Positions 12,301 through 21,024 of a DNA stretch of 64,000 nucleotides are shown here, piece after piece. The notes under the pieces were generated by a model. That model made no database searches, was not told where the DNA came from, and saw only the letters and a program-made list of their open reading frames with translations. Source of the stretch: Lumbricus terrestris. Taxonomy: Eukaryota > Annelida > Clitellata > Crassiclitellata > Lumbricidae. The stretch covers positions 9,199,491 to 9,263,490 of the forward strand of contig OX457053.1 of NCBI GenBank assembly GCA_949752735.1, written 5' to 3'. The number at the start of each line of letters is the position of its first letter. Position 1 is the stretch's first letter. The position numbers and the translations under genes were made by a program.

Positions 12301-13645
12301 TTGTTGTTGTCATGGTGATCTTAACTTTAAAGGCATTTGATTGTTCTTGTCATGGTGATCTTAACTTTAAAAGCATTTGATTGTTGTTGTCATGGTGATC
12401 TTAACTTTAAAGGCATTTGATTGTTCTTGTCATGGTGATCTTAACTTTAAAGGCATTTGATTGTTCTTGTCATGGTGATCTTAACTTTAAAGGCATTTGA
12501 TTGTTCTTGTCATGGTGATCTTAACTTTAAAGGCATTTGATTGTTCTTGTCATGGTGATCTTAACTTTAAAAGCATTTGATTGTTGTTGTCATGGTGATC
12601 TTAACTTTAAAGGCATTTGATTGTTCTTGTCATGGTGATCTTAACTTTAAAAGCATTTGATTGTTGTTGTCATGGTGATCTTAACTTTAAAAGCATTTGA
12701 TTGTTGTTGTCATGGTGATCTTAACTTTAAAAGCATTTGATTGTTGTTGTCATGGTGACCTTAACTTTAAAGGCATTTCATTCTTCTTGTTGTTATTGTT
12801 GTCTCGCAGTTCCTCCAATTCAGTCCGTTGCATTAGAATTCGTTGCAAAGCTTGAATGCAGCAACGTTGTCGCAGTGACAACACTGAACAGAAAAGTCTA
12901 CATTCTAGACAACGAAAGCTGTTGCACCGTTCGAATCTACGAAGACGTCAGTCCACCGGAGTATCTCAGCGAAATCGATTTCGACCACATCCGTAACCCA
13001 ACTGACATCGCCGCTTGTGCGACAACGAAGGTTCTGTACCTCGGAGGCAACAATTCCATCTGGAGGATTCCCGCGGGAAACATTCACGACGACAAAAACG
13101 TTGAACCGTGGATGGAAGACGTCGAAAATCTGGATACTTTTTCCGTAACCGCCGACGGCCGGTTGTTGATTCCTCGAAACAAACCGTTCGACCACGTCGG
13201 AGTCTACGACGGTAACGCGCAACTCATTGATCGGATTTTTCTGCCGGCGTGCGCCAGCTACCCGGGACACGTGGTCGAGAAACCGAATGGAAATGTGATT
13301 TTGAGCCATAATTTCTCGTTTTCTCTGTCGGAGTTGAACCCGTCTGGACGTTTTGTGCATCGATACAAGTTCCGTCGTGGAGAAAGTCTTCTGGAATTTC
13401 GCGGGTTTCTGTTTAATCATTTTGTGCTCGATGCGTGCGAACGAGTGATTGCAGTGAATGTTAACGGACAAGAGATCGTGTGTATTGACCCTACGTTACG
13501 ACAGGTTGAGGTCATCGCCAGGAAAGATACGTATGTTGTTTACCCTACTAGGGTACATTACGATAAGGTGAATAGCAGGCTAATAGTTGTTGGACTTGAT
13601 AGTATCGCTGTCTTAAATGTGTTGAATCCAGTGACTTGTGGGTAG
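6371..13645 (+). CDS. F-box/beta-propeller protein A (nine exons, predicted SCF substrate receptor)
   Basis: Exons: 6371-6406, 7212-7290, 7706-7764, 8084-8156, 9114-9151, 9874-9952, 10748-10815, 11311-11530, 12810-13645. All junctions are GT-AG and phases run 0,1,0,1,0,1,0,1, giving 495 aa. Start context AAAATGG is good. Residues 13-144 come from three exon doublets, each basic, then Ser-rich, then acidic (for example KRRTRLLSSDSSPSE, and KRRRRKRIRVQQCSSSSES). Residues 145-217 (exon 8) look like an F-box with an inserted loop: LDDLPDEMLNRILAKV, then RLKGVSANWNDCLSSEWF. Residues 218-495 (one exon) show repeated beta-strand patterns such as KVYILDN, GRLLIPRN and RLIVVGLDSIAVL, as in NHL/YVTN-type propellers. 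Gene B at 34713 has the same layout. By analogy with FBXW proteins it would bind Skp1 and recruit a substrate, probably in the nucleus given the basic clusters. I do not recognise a named orthologue. Confidence 0.8.
10435..10632 (-). mobile_element. tRNA-derived SINE, family 1
   Basis: Antisense copy with tail complement CTACTCAGAGGCATTCCCGA and a decayed B box (TGGATTCGTACCTGG on the plus strand). It lies in intron 6 of F-box gene A. Confidence 0.75.
12291..12790. repeat. 40-bp minisatellite, about 12.5 units, abutting a splice acceptor
   Basis: Thirteen consecutive units start at 12291 and every 40 bp after. Two variants alternate: A (AGGCATTTGATTGTTC) and B (AAGCATTTGATTGTTG); the two diagnostic bases are fully linked. 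The order is B A B A A A A B A B B B, then a decayed A-type unit. The array ends in the pyrimidine tract of the acceptor of the last exon of F-box gene A (exon from 12810). Array length may vary between individuals. Confidence 0.95.
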
Positions 13646-14440
13646 CGCAACTGACTGTCGTGGTGTTTAGTGACGCTCAAAGTACTGGTAACCTGCTTTT
13701 TGGTCTTCCTAACCTCGTGGATTACAACCAGAGCATGGGGTGTGCTGGTTAATTAATTATCAACATGGAAGGAAATCTTATCAAAGATGGGTGAATATAT
13801 GAATCACTTGAATCTTTTTCCTTCAGCTGTGGCTGGGCTGGTAGCGCTTCTGAGTAGGTTTCTTCAAGAGTTGCTATACAAGTCCATAGCATGTTCAATG
13901 AATATTATTATTATTAAACTGTCATTTATGACGTGCCTAAACGAGCAGAATCTTGCAGAATGCAGTGGACAGAAAAGTATAATCATGAAATCGTGAACAA
14001 ATGGGTTATTATTATTATTATTATTTATTGCCAAAGAAACAAAAAGAACATGTATACAAGTAGTAGATACAGAAACGGTCTCTGAGCAACAGGAAGCCCG
14101 GAAAAAGCTAAAAGCTTATATCAACCTGGCCCCTAAATTACATTTACATTTCAGTCAACGATACATGTCACACAGTTGTAAACAAAAAAGTTCTGTTGAG
14201 ACCATATGAATGTTAGCACTGACCAATATTATACAACAAAGTAGCAACACAATCAGTACAAAATTATAAAACAAAATTAAATTGAAACACAGGTGCAGTA
14301 CCTAGCCTAGTAAAAAAAGGATATATGAAAACAAAATTAAGAAAACAAGAACCGAAACTAAAAAGAAAAGGTGCTGAGGTATGCATAACAGCAAGATAAT
14401 CGGTACAAAGTTAAGCGATGAATTGTTTAGAAAGACCTGT

Positions 14441-17400
14441 TTAGCATTCAGTATATTTCAGTAAAAAGTCTGATTTCACTCCCCTTTTAAATGCAGGTAA
14501 AAAAATTTCTCGTTTAAGGTCATCAGGTAGGGAATTCCATAAACGAGGACCCAGAACCTGGAGGTTATGTGCTCTGGAGGCAGTTCGTGCATAAGGGACA
14601 ACATAGTTGGACGCGGTCCTGGTATTGTAAGAATGGGTTTGATCAACTGTCATAAAATAATTACAAAATTGATTAGGTAACAAGTTGTGTACAGACTTGA
14701 ACATGAACACAAGTTTCGATAAATGGGATAATTCATAAATTTTTAATATTTTCAGCTTATAAAACAAGGGATTTGAATGAGAAAGGTAACTGGAACAGGT
14801 AATAATTCTTACGGCAGCTTTCTGGAGCCTTAGGATACGGTCTAAATTCCCAGTTTTATGCGGTGACGACCATACAGAGCAGCAGTATGTCAAGTGTGGC
14901 TCCAGTAAAGTGTGGTATAGTAGTTTTAATTTATCGGCATCAAGAATATGGCCAACCCTATAGAGTATGCCCACAATTTTCGATACCTTGTTGACTACCA
15001 TATCTACATGTTTCTTCCATTTAAGGTCATCAGAGAACACCACTCCAAGAAATTTGATTTCATGCACTCGATTCAAAGAAACTCCGTTTATAGTAACATT
15101 AACATCAGTATCAGAAAACATTTTTCTAGTAAATACCATAAAGCAAGTTTTTTGCAGGTTCAGAGAAAGTAAGTTAGCTGCGAACCAATGACAAATTTCC
15201 TCCAGTTTACTATTTAATGATGCAGCCAAAAGGATAGGACAATGACCAGTTGCAAAAATGTTCGTATCGTCTGCAAACATGATCAAGTTCAAGTCGGTCA
15301 CAGATTGTATATCATTTACATACAAAAGAAATAGGAGGGGGCCGAGAATTGAGCCCTGCGGGACGCCGCATATTATAGGTAAGAAAGATGAAGAGGTATT
15401 ATTGAGAGAAACATATTGGTATCTATTAGATAAATAACTAGTGAACCACTTTAGAGGGGTACCCCGTATTCCGTAGTGTTCAAGTTTATGCAAAAGTATT
15501 TCATGGTTCACAGTGTCAAAGGCCTTCGAGAGATCCAGAAAGATTCCAATTGTAGTCTGATGATCATCTAAGGATTTACTAATTTGGTTAGTAAGATCAA
15601 TTAAGGCCAATTCTGTAGATAGATTTTTCCTGAATCCATACTGGGTATCTGCAAGCAGATCATTGTGTTGCACAAAAGTGGTAAGCCTAGTGTAGACAAT
15701 TTTTTCTAGCAGTTTGGAGAAGGGTGATAAGATAGATATGGGACGATAATTAGAGACCTTTAATTTATCTCCAGACTTAAAGACTGGAATGATTTTTGCT
15801 ATTTTCAGTGGGTCTGGGAAAATACCTTGCATTAAAGACTGGTTGAAAACATCAGCTAAAACAGAAGAAACTTCAAAGGAGCAATGTTTTAAAATCATGG
15901 TTGAGATATCATCATGGCCCCTGCTCTGAGAATTATTCATTAGAGCAATAGTGTCTATAATTTCAGGGGGCGTTACAGGGGTAAAGAAAATAGATTGGGT
16001 GGTTCTGGACTTTAGGTAGTCCTGAGGCTTAGTATTAACTGGCGCAATGGTCTTTGCTAAGTTAGGGCCTATATTACTAAAATAGTTGTTGAAGCCCACA
16101 GTTATAATTTTAGGATCAGTGACCCTAGTTCCACCATGGTCAATTTCAGATATCTTAGGAGTAAAAGCGCTCTTCCCAATGATTGAATTAATGGTTTGCC
16201 AAACTTTATGTAGGTTATTTCTATGGAGTTGAAGTTTATTAGCATAATAGCCTTTCTCGGCCGCCCTCAGCAGTGATAAAAGCTTATTCCGATAGGCTTT
16301 GTATTTATTAAACAGAACCCTGTTATTGGAGTTTTCCCCCTTTACACAATCTTTGTACATTTTATTTTTCTTTTTAATAGATTTCTTCAGCGCCGAGGTA
16401 AGCCATGGGAGATCAGTTTTACGACTTGCATTTGATTTTCCTCCCAGCCGTCTATAAGGAAAGCAAAGATTGTAGCAGTGGGTAAACTTGCCCAAAAAAT
16501 CATCAAAAGATTTATTAGCATCAGTATTCTCAGTCATATCCCAGTCAATAAGTGTCAACTTTTGTTTAAAATCCTGGAGCGAAGTATCATTAATAATTCT
16601 TTTAAAAGGTAAAGAATTTGTTTCCAGAGGTGGCTTATTAAGCGTAACACGGGTCGTACAGCAAACAGGCAAGTGGTCGGAGATATCTGTAATCCAGATT
16701 AAGGAGTTCTTAATCACTGCCGGGTGGACATTTGTGAAAATATTATCTATAAGCGTTGCAGAATCAGGAGTAATGCGGGTGGGTTTGTCAATTAATGGGT
16801 AGAAGCCATATGTGTAGAGTAGATTAAGGAAGTTCTCAGTTTCTCTGTGTTTATCAGCATTCAAGAGGTTAACATTAAAGTCCCCTAGTAAGTAACAAGG
16901 TTTCCTTTCTGAGTGTAGTCTAGCTAAGAGGTTATCAAAAGCTGTATTAAAGGATGAGAGGTCCACATTGGGAGGCTTGTATACCACTCCAACAATAATG
17001 GATTTACCAGCACTAGGAATCTGGATAAACATGGTCTCCATTAGTCGGTCATCAGTAGGATAGCATTTCTCTGAGTAGGAAGTAACAGTTATGTCATTGA
17101 GAAATAGGCCAACTCCCCCTCCCATGCCAAAAGAACGGGATTTAAGGAGCATAGTGTATCCTGGTATAAATGTCGTATTCAAGTCACTATCCGTTGTCCA
17201 GGTCTCAGACATGGCCACGATAGAAAATTTATATTTCAGTTGGGCAAGCTCAATATTGATAACCTTAGAGTTTTTCCTAATACTTCTAGCATTTATATGA
17301 AGAAGTGAAAGATCTACATTTTCAGCAGCAGTTAATATCTCACTTAACTGTGGTGAGTCAAGATACTGAACGTAAAGCTGTGACAACTGGTCATAGTAAA

Positions 17401-17749
17401 ATTCATCTACGTCCGATTCATGGCCCACCCAGTGTGGGAATCTATTGAAAGCAAAAGTAGCATTCTGAACCTTATAGTAGTCAAAATTAGGGAGAAAAGG
17501 TAGCCCTTTTATCGCCATATTAAATTCAACATCATCAGTAATATGATTATACGGAAAAATGTCATGTAAACAAACACTACAATAATAGGCCTCCTGATTG
17601 ACTAACAGACATTTGCAGCCCAGGTAAGATCTCCTTCCACATAACTGGCAAGAGAGACATGCGCTAGAGTGACTCGTTAAGCTTCCCTTGCAGAAGCAAG
17701 AGAAAATAGAAGATTTTGATTGTAGCACAGCCATCACTCTGGTAAACAC
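14441..17749 (-). CDS. LINE ORF2: zinc finger, endonuclease and reverse transcriptase
   Basis: Single ORF of 1102 aa. An N-terminal cysteine-rich PHD-like finger spans about residues 18-62 (CFC, CLSCQLC, CKC, CSVC). An APE-type endonuclease follows, with LLHINARS near 147, SETW, GDFNVN and SDHLP. The reverse transcriptase (about 620-890) has FLDLSKAFDTVNH, GVPQGSILGPLLFLLYVNDI and the catalytic FADD. The C-terminus ends in the typical NSLPDDLKREIF segment. The clade (CR1/L2/Rex-like) is judged from motif style. No stop codon or frameshift is seen, so it could encode an active product. Confidence 0.9.
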   Translation of the reverse strand: MFTRVMAVLQSKSSIFSCFCKGSLTSHSSACLSCQLCGRRSYLGCKCLLVNQEAYYCSVCLHDIFPYNHITDDVEFNMAIKGLPFLPNFDYYKVQNATFAFNRFPHWVGHESDVDEFYYDQLSQLYVQYLDSPQLSEILTAAENVDLSLLHINARSIRKNSKVINIELAQLKYKFSIVAMSETWTTDSDLNTTFIPGYTMLLKSRSFGMGGGVGLFLNDITVTSYSEKCYPTDDRLMETMFIQIPSAGKSIIVGVVYKPPNVDLSSFNTAFDNLLARLHSERKPCYLLGDFNVNLLNADKHRETENFLNLLYTYGFYPLIDKPTRITPDSATLIDNIFTNVHPAVIKNSLIWITDISDHLPVCCTTRVTLNKPPLETNSLPFKRIINDTSLQDFKQKLTLIDWDMTENTDANKSFDDFLGKFTHCYNLCFPYRRLGGKSNASRKTDLPWLTSALKKSIKKKNKMYKDCVKGENSNNRVLFNKYKAYRNKLLSLLRAAEKGYYANKLQLHRNNLHKVWQTINSIIGKSAFTPKISEIDHGGTRVTDPKIITVGFNNYFSNIGPNLAKTIAPVNTKPQDYLKSRTTQSIFFTPVTPPEIIDTIALMNNSQSRGHDDISTMILKHCSFEVSSVLADVFNQSLMQGIFPDPLKIAKIIPVFKSGDKLKVSNYRPISILSPFSKLLEKIVYTRLTTFVQHNDLLADTQYGFRKNLSTELALIDLTNQISKSLDDHQTTIGIFLDLSKAFDTVNHEILLHKLEHYGIRGTPLKWFTSYLSNRYQYVSLNNTSSSFLPIICGVPQGSILGPLLFLLYVNDIQSVTDLNLIMFADDTNIFATGHCPILLAASLNSKLEEICHWFAANLLSLNLQKTCFMVFTRKMFSDTDVNVTINGVSLNRVHEIKFLGVVFSDDLKWKKHVDMVVNKVSKIVGILYRVGHILDADKLKLLYHTLLEPHLTYCCSVWSSPHKTGNLDRILRLQKAAVRIITCSSYLSHSNPLFYKLKILKIYELSHLSKLVFMFKSVHNLLPNQFCNYFMTVDQTHSYNTRTASNYVVPYARTASRAHNLQVLGPRLWNSLPDDLKREIFLPAFKRGVKSDFLLKYTEC

Positions 17750-18371
17750 AGCAGCATTAGTTCCAAGAGATCAACAATTTCTATATGCAAATTATCATCG
17801 CTCCATGGATTCAAGCAGAGGAAAGTAACAAGGCTCCAACTAAGCTCAAGAATTGTTATACATGCATTTGCCCTTTCAAGCATTATTCGGCAGAACAGGA
17901 AAGCAATCAACAGAAAAAACACAAGTTTACACCATGCCGTCTGTTCAGGAGTGTCTTCTGCACAACCATCAAGTGTACGAAATTTAACGGAGATTGGCAC
18001 CACACACTTCATCTCCACCGGTTCAAAATCATTATGTCTAACAGCAACACAAAACCTCCTTCGAGTGAAAAAAGCAATAAGATAACTAATACAAAGAATT
18101 ATAACAGGACAAAAGGTCCTAACAAAAATAGTGCAAACAAATGGCACTTTACAAAAGCTAAAATACAGCTGTTGCTTCAACCATAGTGTAGGCCTAGACC
18201 TAGTGATCCAATCAATCACCATGATGAAATGTCGCTATATTTAGACCAAAAAAAGAAAGAAAAAAGTCACAAACTCCAGAATATCATCCTGGGTTGGCTA
18301 ATATAAGAGTTCACGATTCAAAGATTCAACCTTCATGGATATTAATCTACGAAAATCTCAGTCACACACAG

Positions 18372-18611
18372 TTAGGTACACGACATTAGTCTTATGCGAT
18401 CCAATGTAAATATAGTAGGATTAGGTAGATATGAAATTAACTTCAAAGTTACAGGACTTGGTAACCTCACAAAATGACTCAGGATCTCCTGAACACGAGG
18501 AGAATCTAGGAGATCTCGTCCTCCAAAGAAAATACATACATACAGTGGCCCAAAAGTCTCCTCGCTGTGTCGGTCACGAGAAAAGTGAGAAGATGGCGTG
18601 TTGGTAGTCAT
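18372..18611 (-). CDS. Small ORF overlapping the LINE ORF1 stop (79 aa, doubtful)
   Basis: Its ATG overlaps the ORF1 stop as ATGA, an arrangement used for coupled re-initiation in some retrotransposons. The 79-residue product matches nothing I recognise. It stops about 620 bp before ORF2. It may be chance, or a remnant of an interrupted ORF2 leader. Confidence 0.25.
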   Translation of the reverse strand: MTTNTPSSHFSRDRHSEETFGPLYVCIFFGGRDLLDSPRVQEILSHFVRLPSPVTLKLISYLPNPTIFTLDRIRLMSCT

Positions 18612-19285
18612 TGAGGAAGGTCGCCCAGTGATCTGACCCGAAGAGGTTTGGCATTGGCGTCGAGCGAGAGCCGTACGTAAACGAGACCTCCAATCGTCCA
18701 GGCACTGGCTAAATGTTTATCCTTGACACATTTTCTGGCATGGTAGTACAGCAGTGCAGCTGAGCGCGTTAGGTCCTCATTGACATAGACCCGGGTTGCA
18801 GAGCTTTTCAGAGACCGTCGGGAGTTGTAGATCGAGTCTCTGACCTTTCTAGATGTGAAACGAACCAGAATCGGAGGTGGCTCCGTGTGACTACCTCCCT
18901 TCTTCCGAAGGCGGTAGGCGAGAGACATATCAGACGAGGAGATCTGGATGTTCATTTCATTTTGTAGAAAATTTACGACTGCTTCTTCCGTTTGCTTGTT
19001 GTTCTCGGTGGTTGTTTGAGCCTGTTCAGCCGCTTCCGCGTATGACTGGAACGGCAGACCGGTGATAATGAGGTTTTCGGCTTTCGAGAGACGTTCAAGC
19101 TCGTCTATTTTCTCGTTTGCTTTGGAGAGGTCACTCGTTAGTTTCTCATTTTCACTTCGGGCAACCTGGAGAGCCGCCATAACGGGCGCAAGCTTTTCTT
19201 CCATTATCGCCCCAATCGCTTCGATTACTGGGCGTTCGCGCAGAGCCTTTGTCAGTTCCGCAACCATTTTTTCCGATTTAGACAT
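18608..19285 (-). CDS. LINE ORF1: coiled-coil, L1-ORF1p-like RNA-binding protein
   Basis: 225 aa. A predicted coiled coil covers about residues 30-68 (heptads within ENEKLTSDLSKANEKIDELE). An RRM-like domain begins at NLIITGLPF and contains ILVRFTSRKVRDSIY, the style of the transposase_22/L1 ORF1p fold. The C-terminal domain contains VYVNEDLTRS. Such proteins bind LINE RNA and act as nucleic-acid chaperones. It lies 858 bp upstream of ORF2; assignment to the same element is inferred from strand and order. Confidence 0.8.
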   Translation of the reverse strand: MSKSEKMVAELTKALRERPVIEAIGAIMEEKLAPVMAALQVARSENEKLTSDLSKANEKIDELERLSKAENLIITGLPFQSYAEAAEQAQTTTENNKQTEEAVVNFLQNEMNIQISSSDMSLAYRLRKKGGSHTEPPPILVRFTSRKVRDSIYNSRRSLKSSATRVYVNEDLTRSAALLYYHARKCVKDKHLASAWTIGGLVYVRLSLDANAKPLRVRSLGDLPQ

Positions 19286-19846
19286 TACGTTTAACTTCGC
19301 TCGTTTAAATTAGAAATGATAGTCCATGAGGGGTTTTTCTGCCAACCCAGGAAAGAAAACTTTAATCCGCAAAAATAACAACGTGCGACATCGTCACGTG
19401 ACCATAGAGTTTTTTTTTAATGTCTTAATGTTATTCTTGACAAGCGATAATTATTGTCTTTTAACATGCATTTTTAAAATGCATTGAATGCCCGATCTTG
19501 GTTTAATTTGAATTGCTTGACTACAGGATAGGACCTGAGCACTGTAACATTTCGAGTGTTGTGTAAACTGTTGCTGATCCCTCTTGGTTTCAGTGGTCAG
19601 ACACCAGATTCCATATCTAGTATGAATTTTGTGTTGGGAGTAGTTTAGATCACAATATCGCCTGATCTATAATTTATAAATTCTTTGCACTCATATCAAC
19701 ATGCAGGCGGCAGGCCTGAAGAGAAAAGTTAGCCAAATAAAATTTCTGCCAGGTTTTTAACGATATGTACAGGTTCGTTTTCTAGTCGTAACTCGTAAAC
19801 CATATTTCGAGAACACTATAAACATACATCGAACTAAGTTTGCTTT

Positions 19847-19945
19847 CTGTTGTTTAATCACACTGTCATATCAAGGATGATATGTGTCACCCTCCTCCTT
19901 TCTAAAGGATTTGGACTGGCACTGCCAAAGTACGAGCAGTGGCGG
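19847..19945 (+). repeat. Dispersed repeat, copy 1 of 2
   Basis: About 100 bp here match 21724-21822 closely; both contain GGACTGGCACTG after a pyrimidine-rich CCTCCT stretch. It could be a fragment of an unidentified transposon. Both copies flank the first part of the amylase gene. Confidence 0.6.
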
Positions 19946-20329
19946 GGTTTCATTGAGCTAGGTGCACTGCACAGCAGCACTAGCCGATACGAGCGCTGTT
20001 CAAAGATTCATGAATATTCAACATCGCTCATAATGATTTGGAAGCTCAAGCCTTCCGAAGACTTGTTTACGTCATTTATGAGAAGGTCCATTGGGTGGCG
20101 GCCATCTCATTTTAATAGGCCACTGTGATTGCCAACCAATCACAGGCTGCAGATTTATTTCGTGAATATGTAATAGCTTAAATTTAGTATTCGGGAAAAA
20201 TTCCGGTGTAGGGAAGTGTGCAAAGTGATACTAGGCCTAATACTTATTAATATGAGCCCAATGATGACAATAATAGCAAAAGAAGATTAATAATCAATCC
20301 ATGATTATAAACAAGACAATTCGTAACTG

Positions 20330-20660
20330 CTGAGCCCCCTCTTATCTTCGGGCACTGTGTAACTTGGTCTCCACTCTTCCTGGCCGCTCTGCCCTTCGAT
20401 CTGCTGCCAATGGCCTTCTAGTTGTCCCGCGCATGCGTGGAGCTACGGCCCAGTCCAGAAGCTTCGCATAATTATCTTGGTCCTACTTGTTGGAACCGCC
20501 TTCCTCACAAGCTCCGTTCTGAGCTTCTTGGCCTTTCTCTTCCCCTGTTCCGTAAACGTCTGAAAACTATACTATTTGTTAGGGGTGAGCACTAGCTTGG
20601 GTCGGGAGCGCCACTGAATCTGTGAGCGGCGCTATATAAATGTTCAATTACAATTACAAT
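20330..20660 (+). mobile_element. 5'-truncated LINE remnant with L2-type 3' end
   Basis: Plus-strand translation in broken frames recalls the ORF2 C-terminus of CR1/L2 elements (GLLVVPRMRG, WNRLPHKLRSE, PLFRKRLKT). The end reads GGAGCGCCACTGAATC, then GGCGCTATATAAATG. This is the same terminal sequence as on the tRNA-derived SINEs in this window, suggesting a relative of this LINE supplies their mobilisation. Confidence 0.65.
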
Positions 20661-21024
20661 ACCAATAAGCTTAATATCAAATGGGCAATCTTTTATGCGT
20701 TAGCCTAGGCCTACATCTATAGGCTACATGCGCCTCCCCTAGACCTACTGCGTTTATAGTATTAGTATTATTATAGGCCTATACATCAACACGGCGTGTG
20801 GCTATCAGGGAATTAAATACATGTAATATGATATCAGTCTGACACTGTCAAAGGCAAAGTGTGTCAAAGGTAGTAAGCCAGACGTCGGCATAATATATTA
20901 AGAAATATTATGTGGTCTATAGGCGCTTCGACCATATATACAATAAGGCCTGCGCGCTGTACGTTCCAACGAAACTAGGTCGTATGTATTTAGAGCTTTT
21001 AGGCCTAGACTTGGCCGAATAAAC

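Larger units (their letters stand above)
14006..19300 (-). mobile_element. CR1/L2-like non-LTR retrotransposon, apparently full length
   Basis: On the minus strand a coiled-coil ORF1 (18608-19285) is followed by a large ORF2 (14441-17749) and a 3' untranslated stretch ending in an AAT-type microsatellite (14006-14032 on the plus strand). Both ORFs are open end to end, so the copy looks young. The 5' end is not defined; I could not find a clear target-site duplication. It lies between F-box gene A and the amylase gene, opposite to both. Confidence 0.85.

Noticed and set aside
12291..12790. Regular 40-bp repeats resembling a CRISPR array
   Set aside because: Units are directly adjacent with no unique spacers, and the host is an animal; it is a minisatellite.
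17734..18222. 162-aa minus ORF between LINE ORF1 and ORF2
   Set aside because: No recognised motif; hydrophobic, cysteine-rich composition and an equally long ORF opposite suggest chance.
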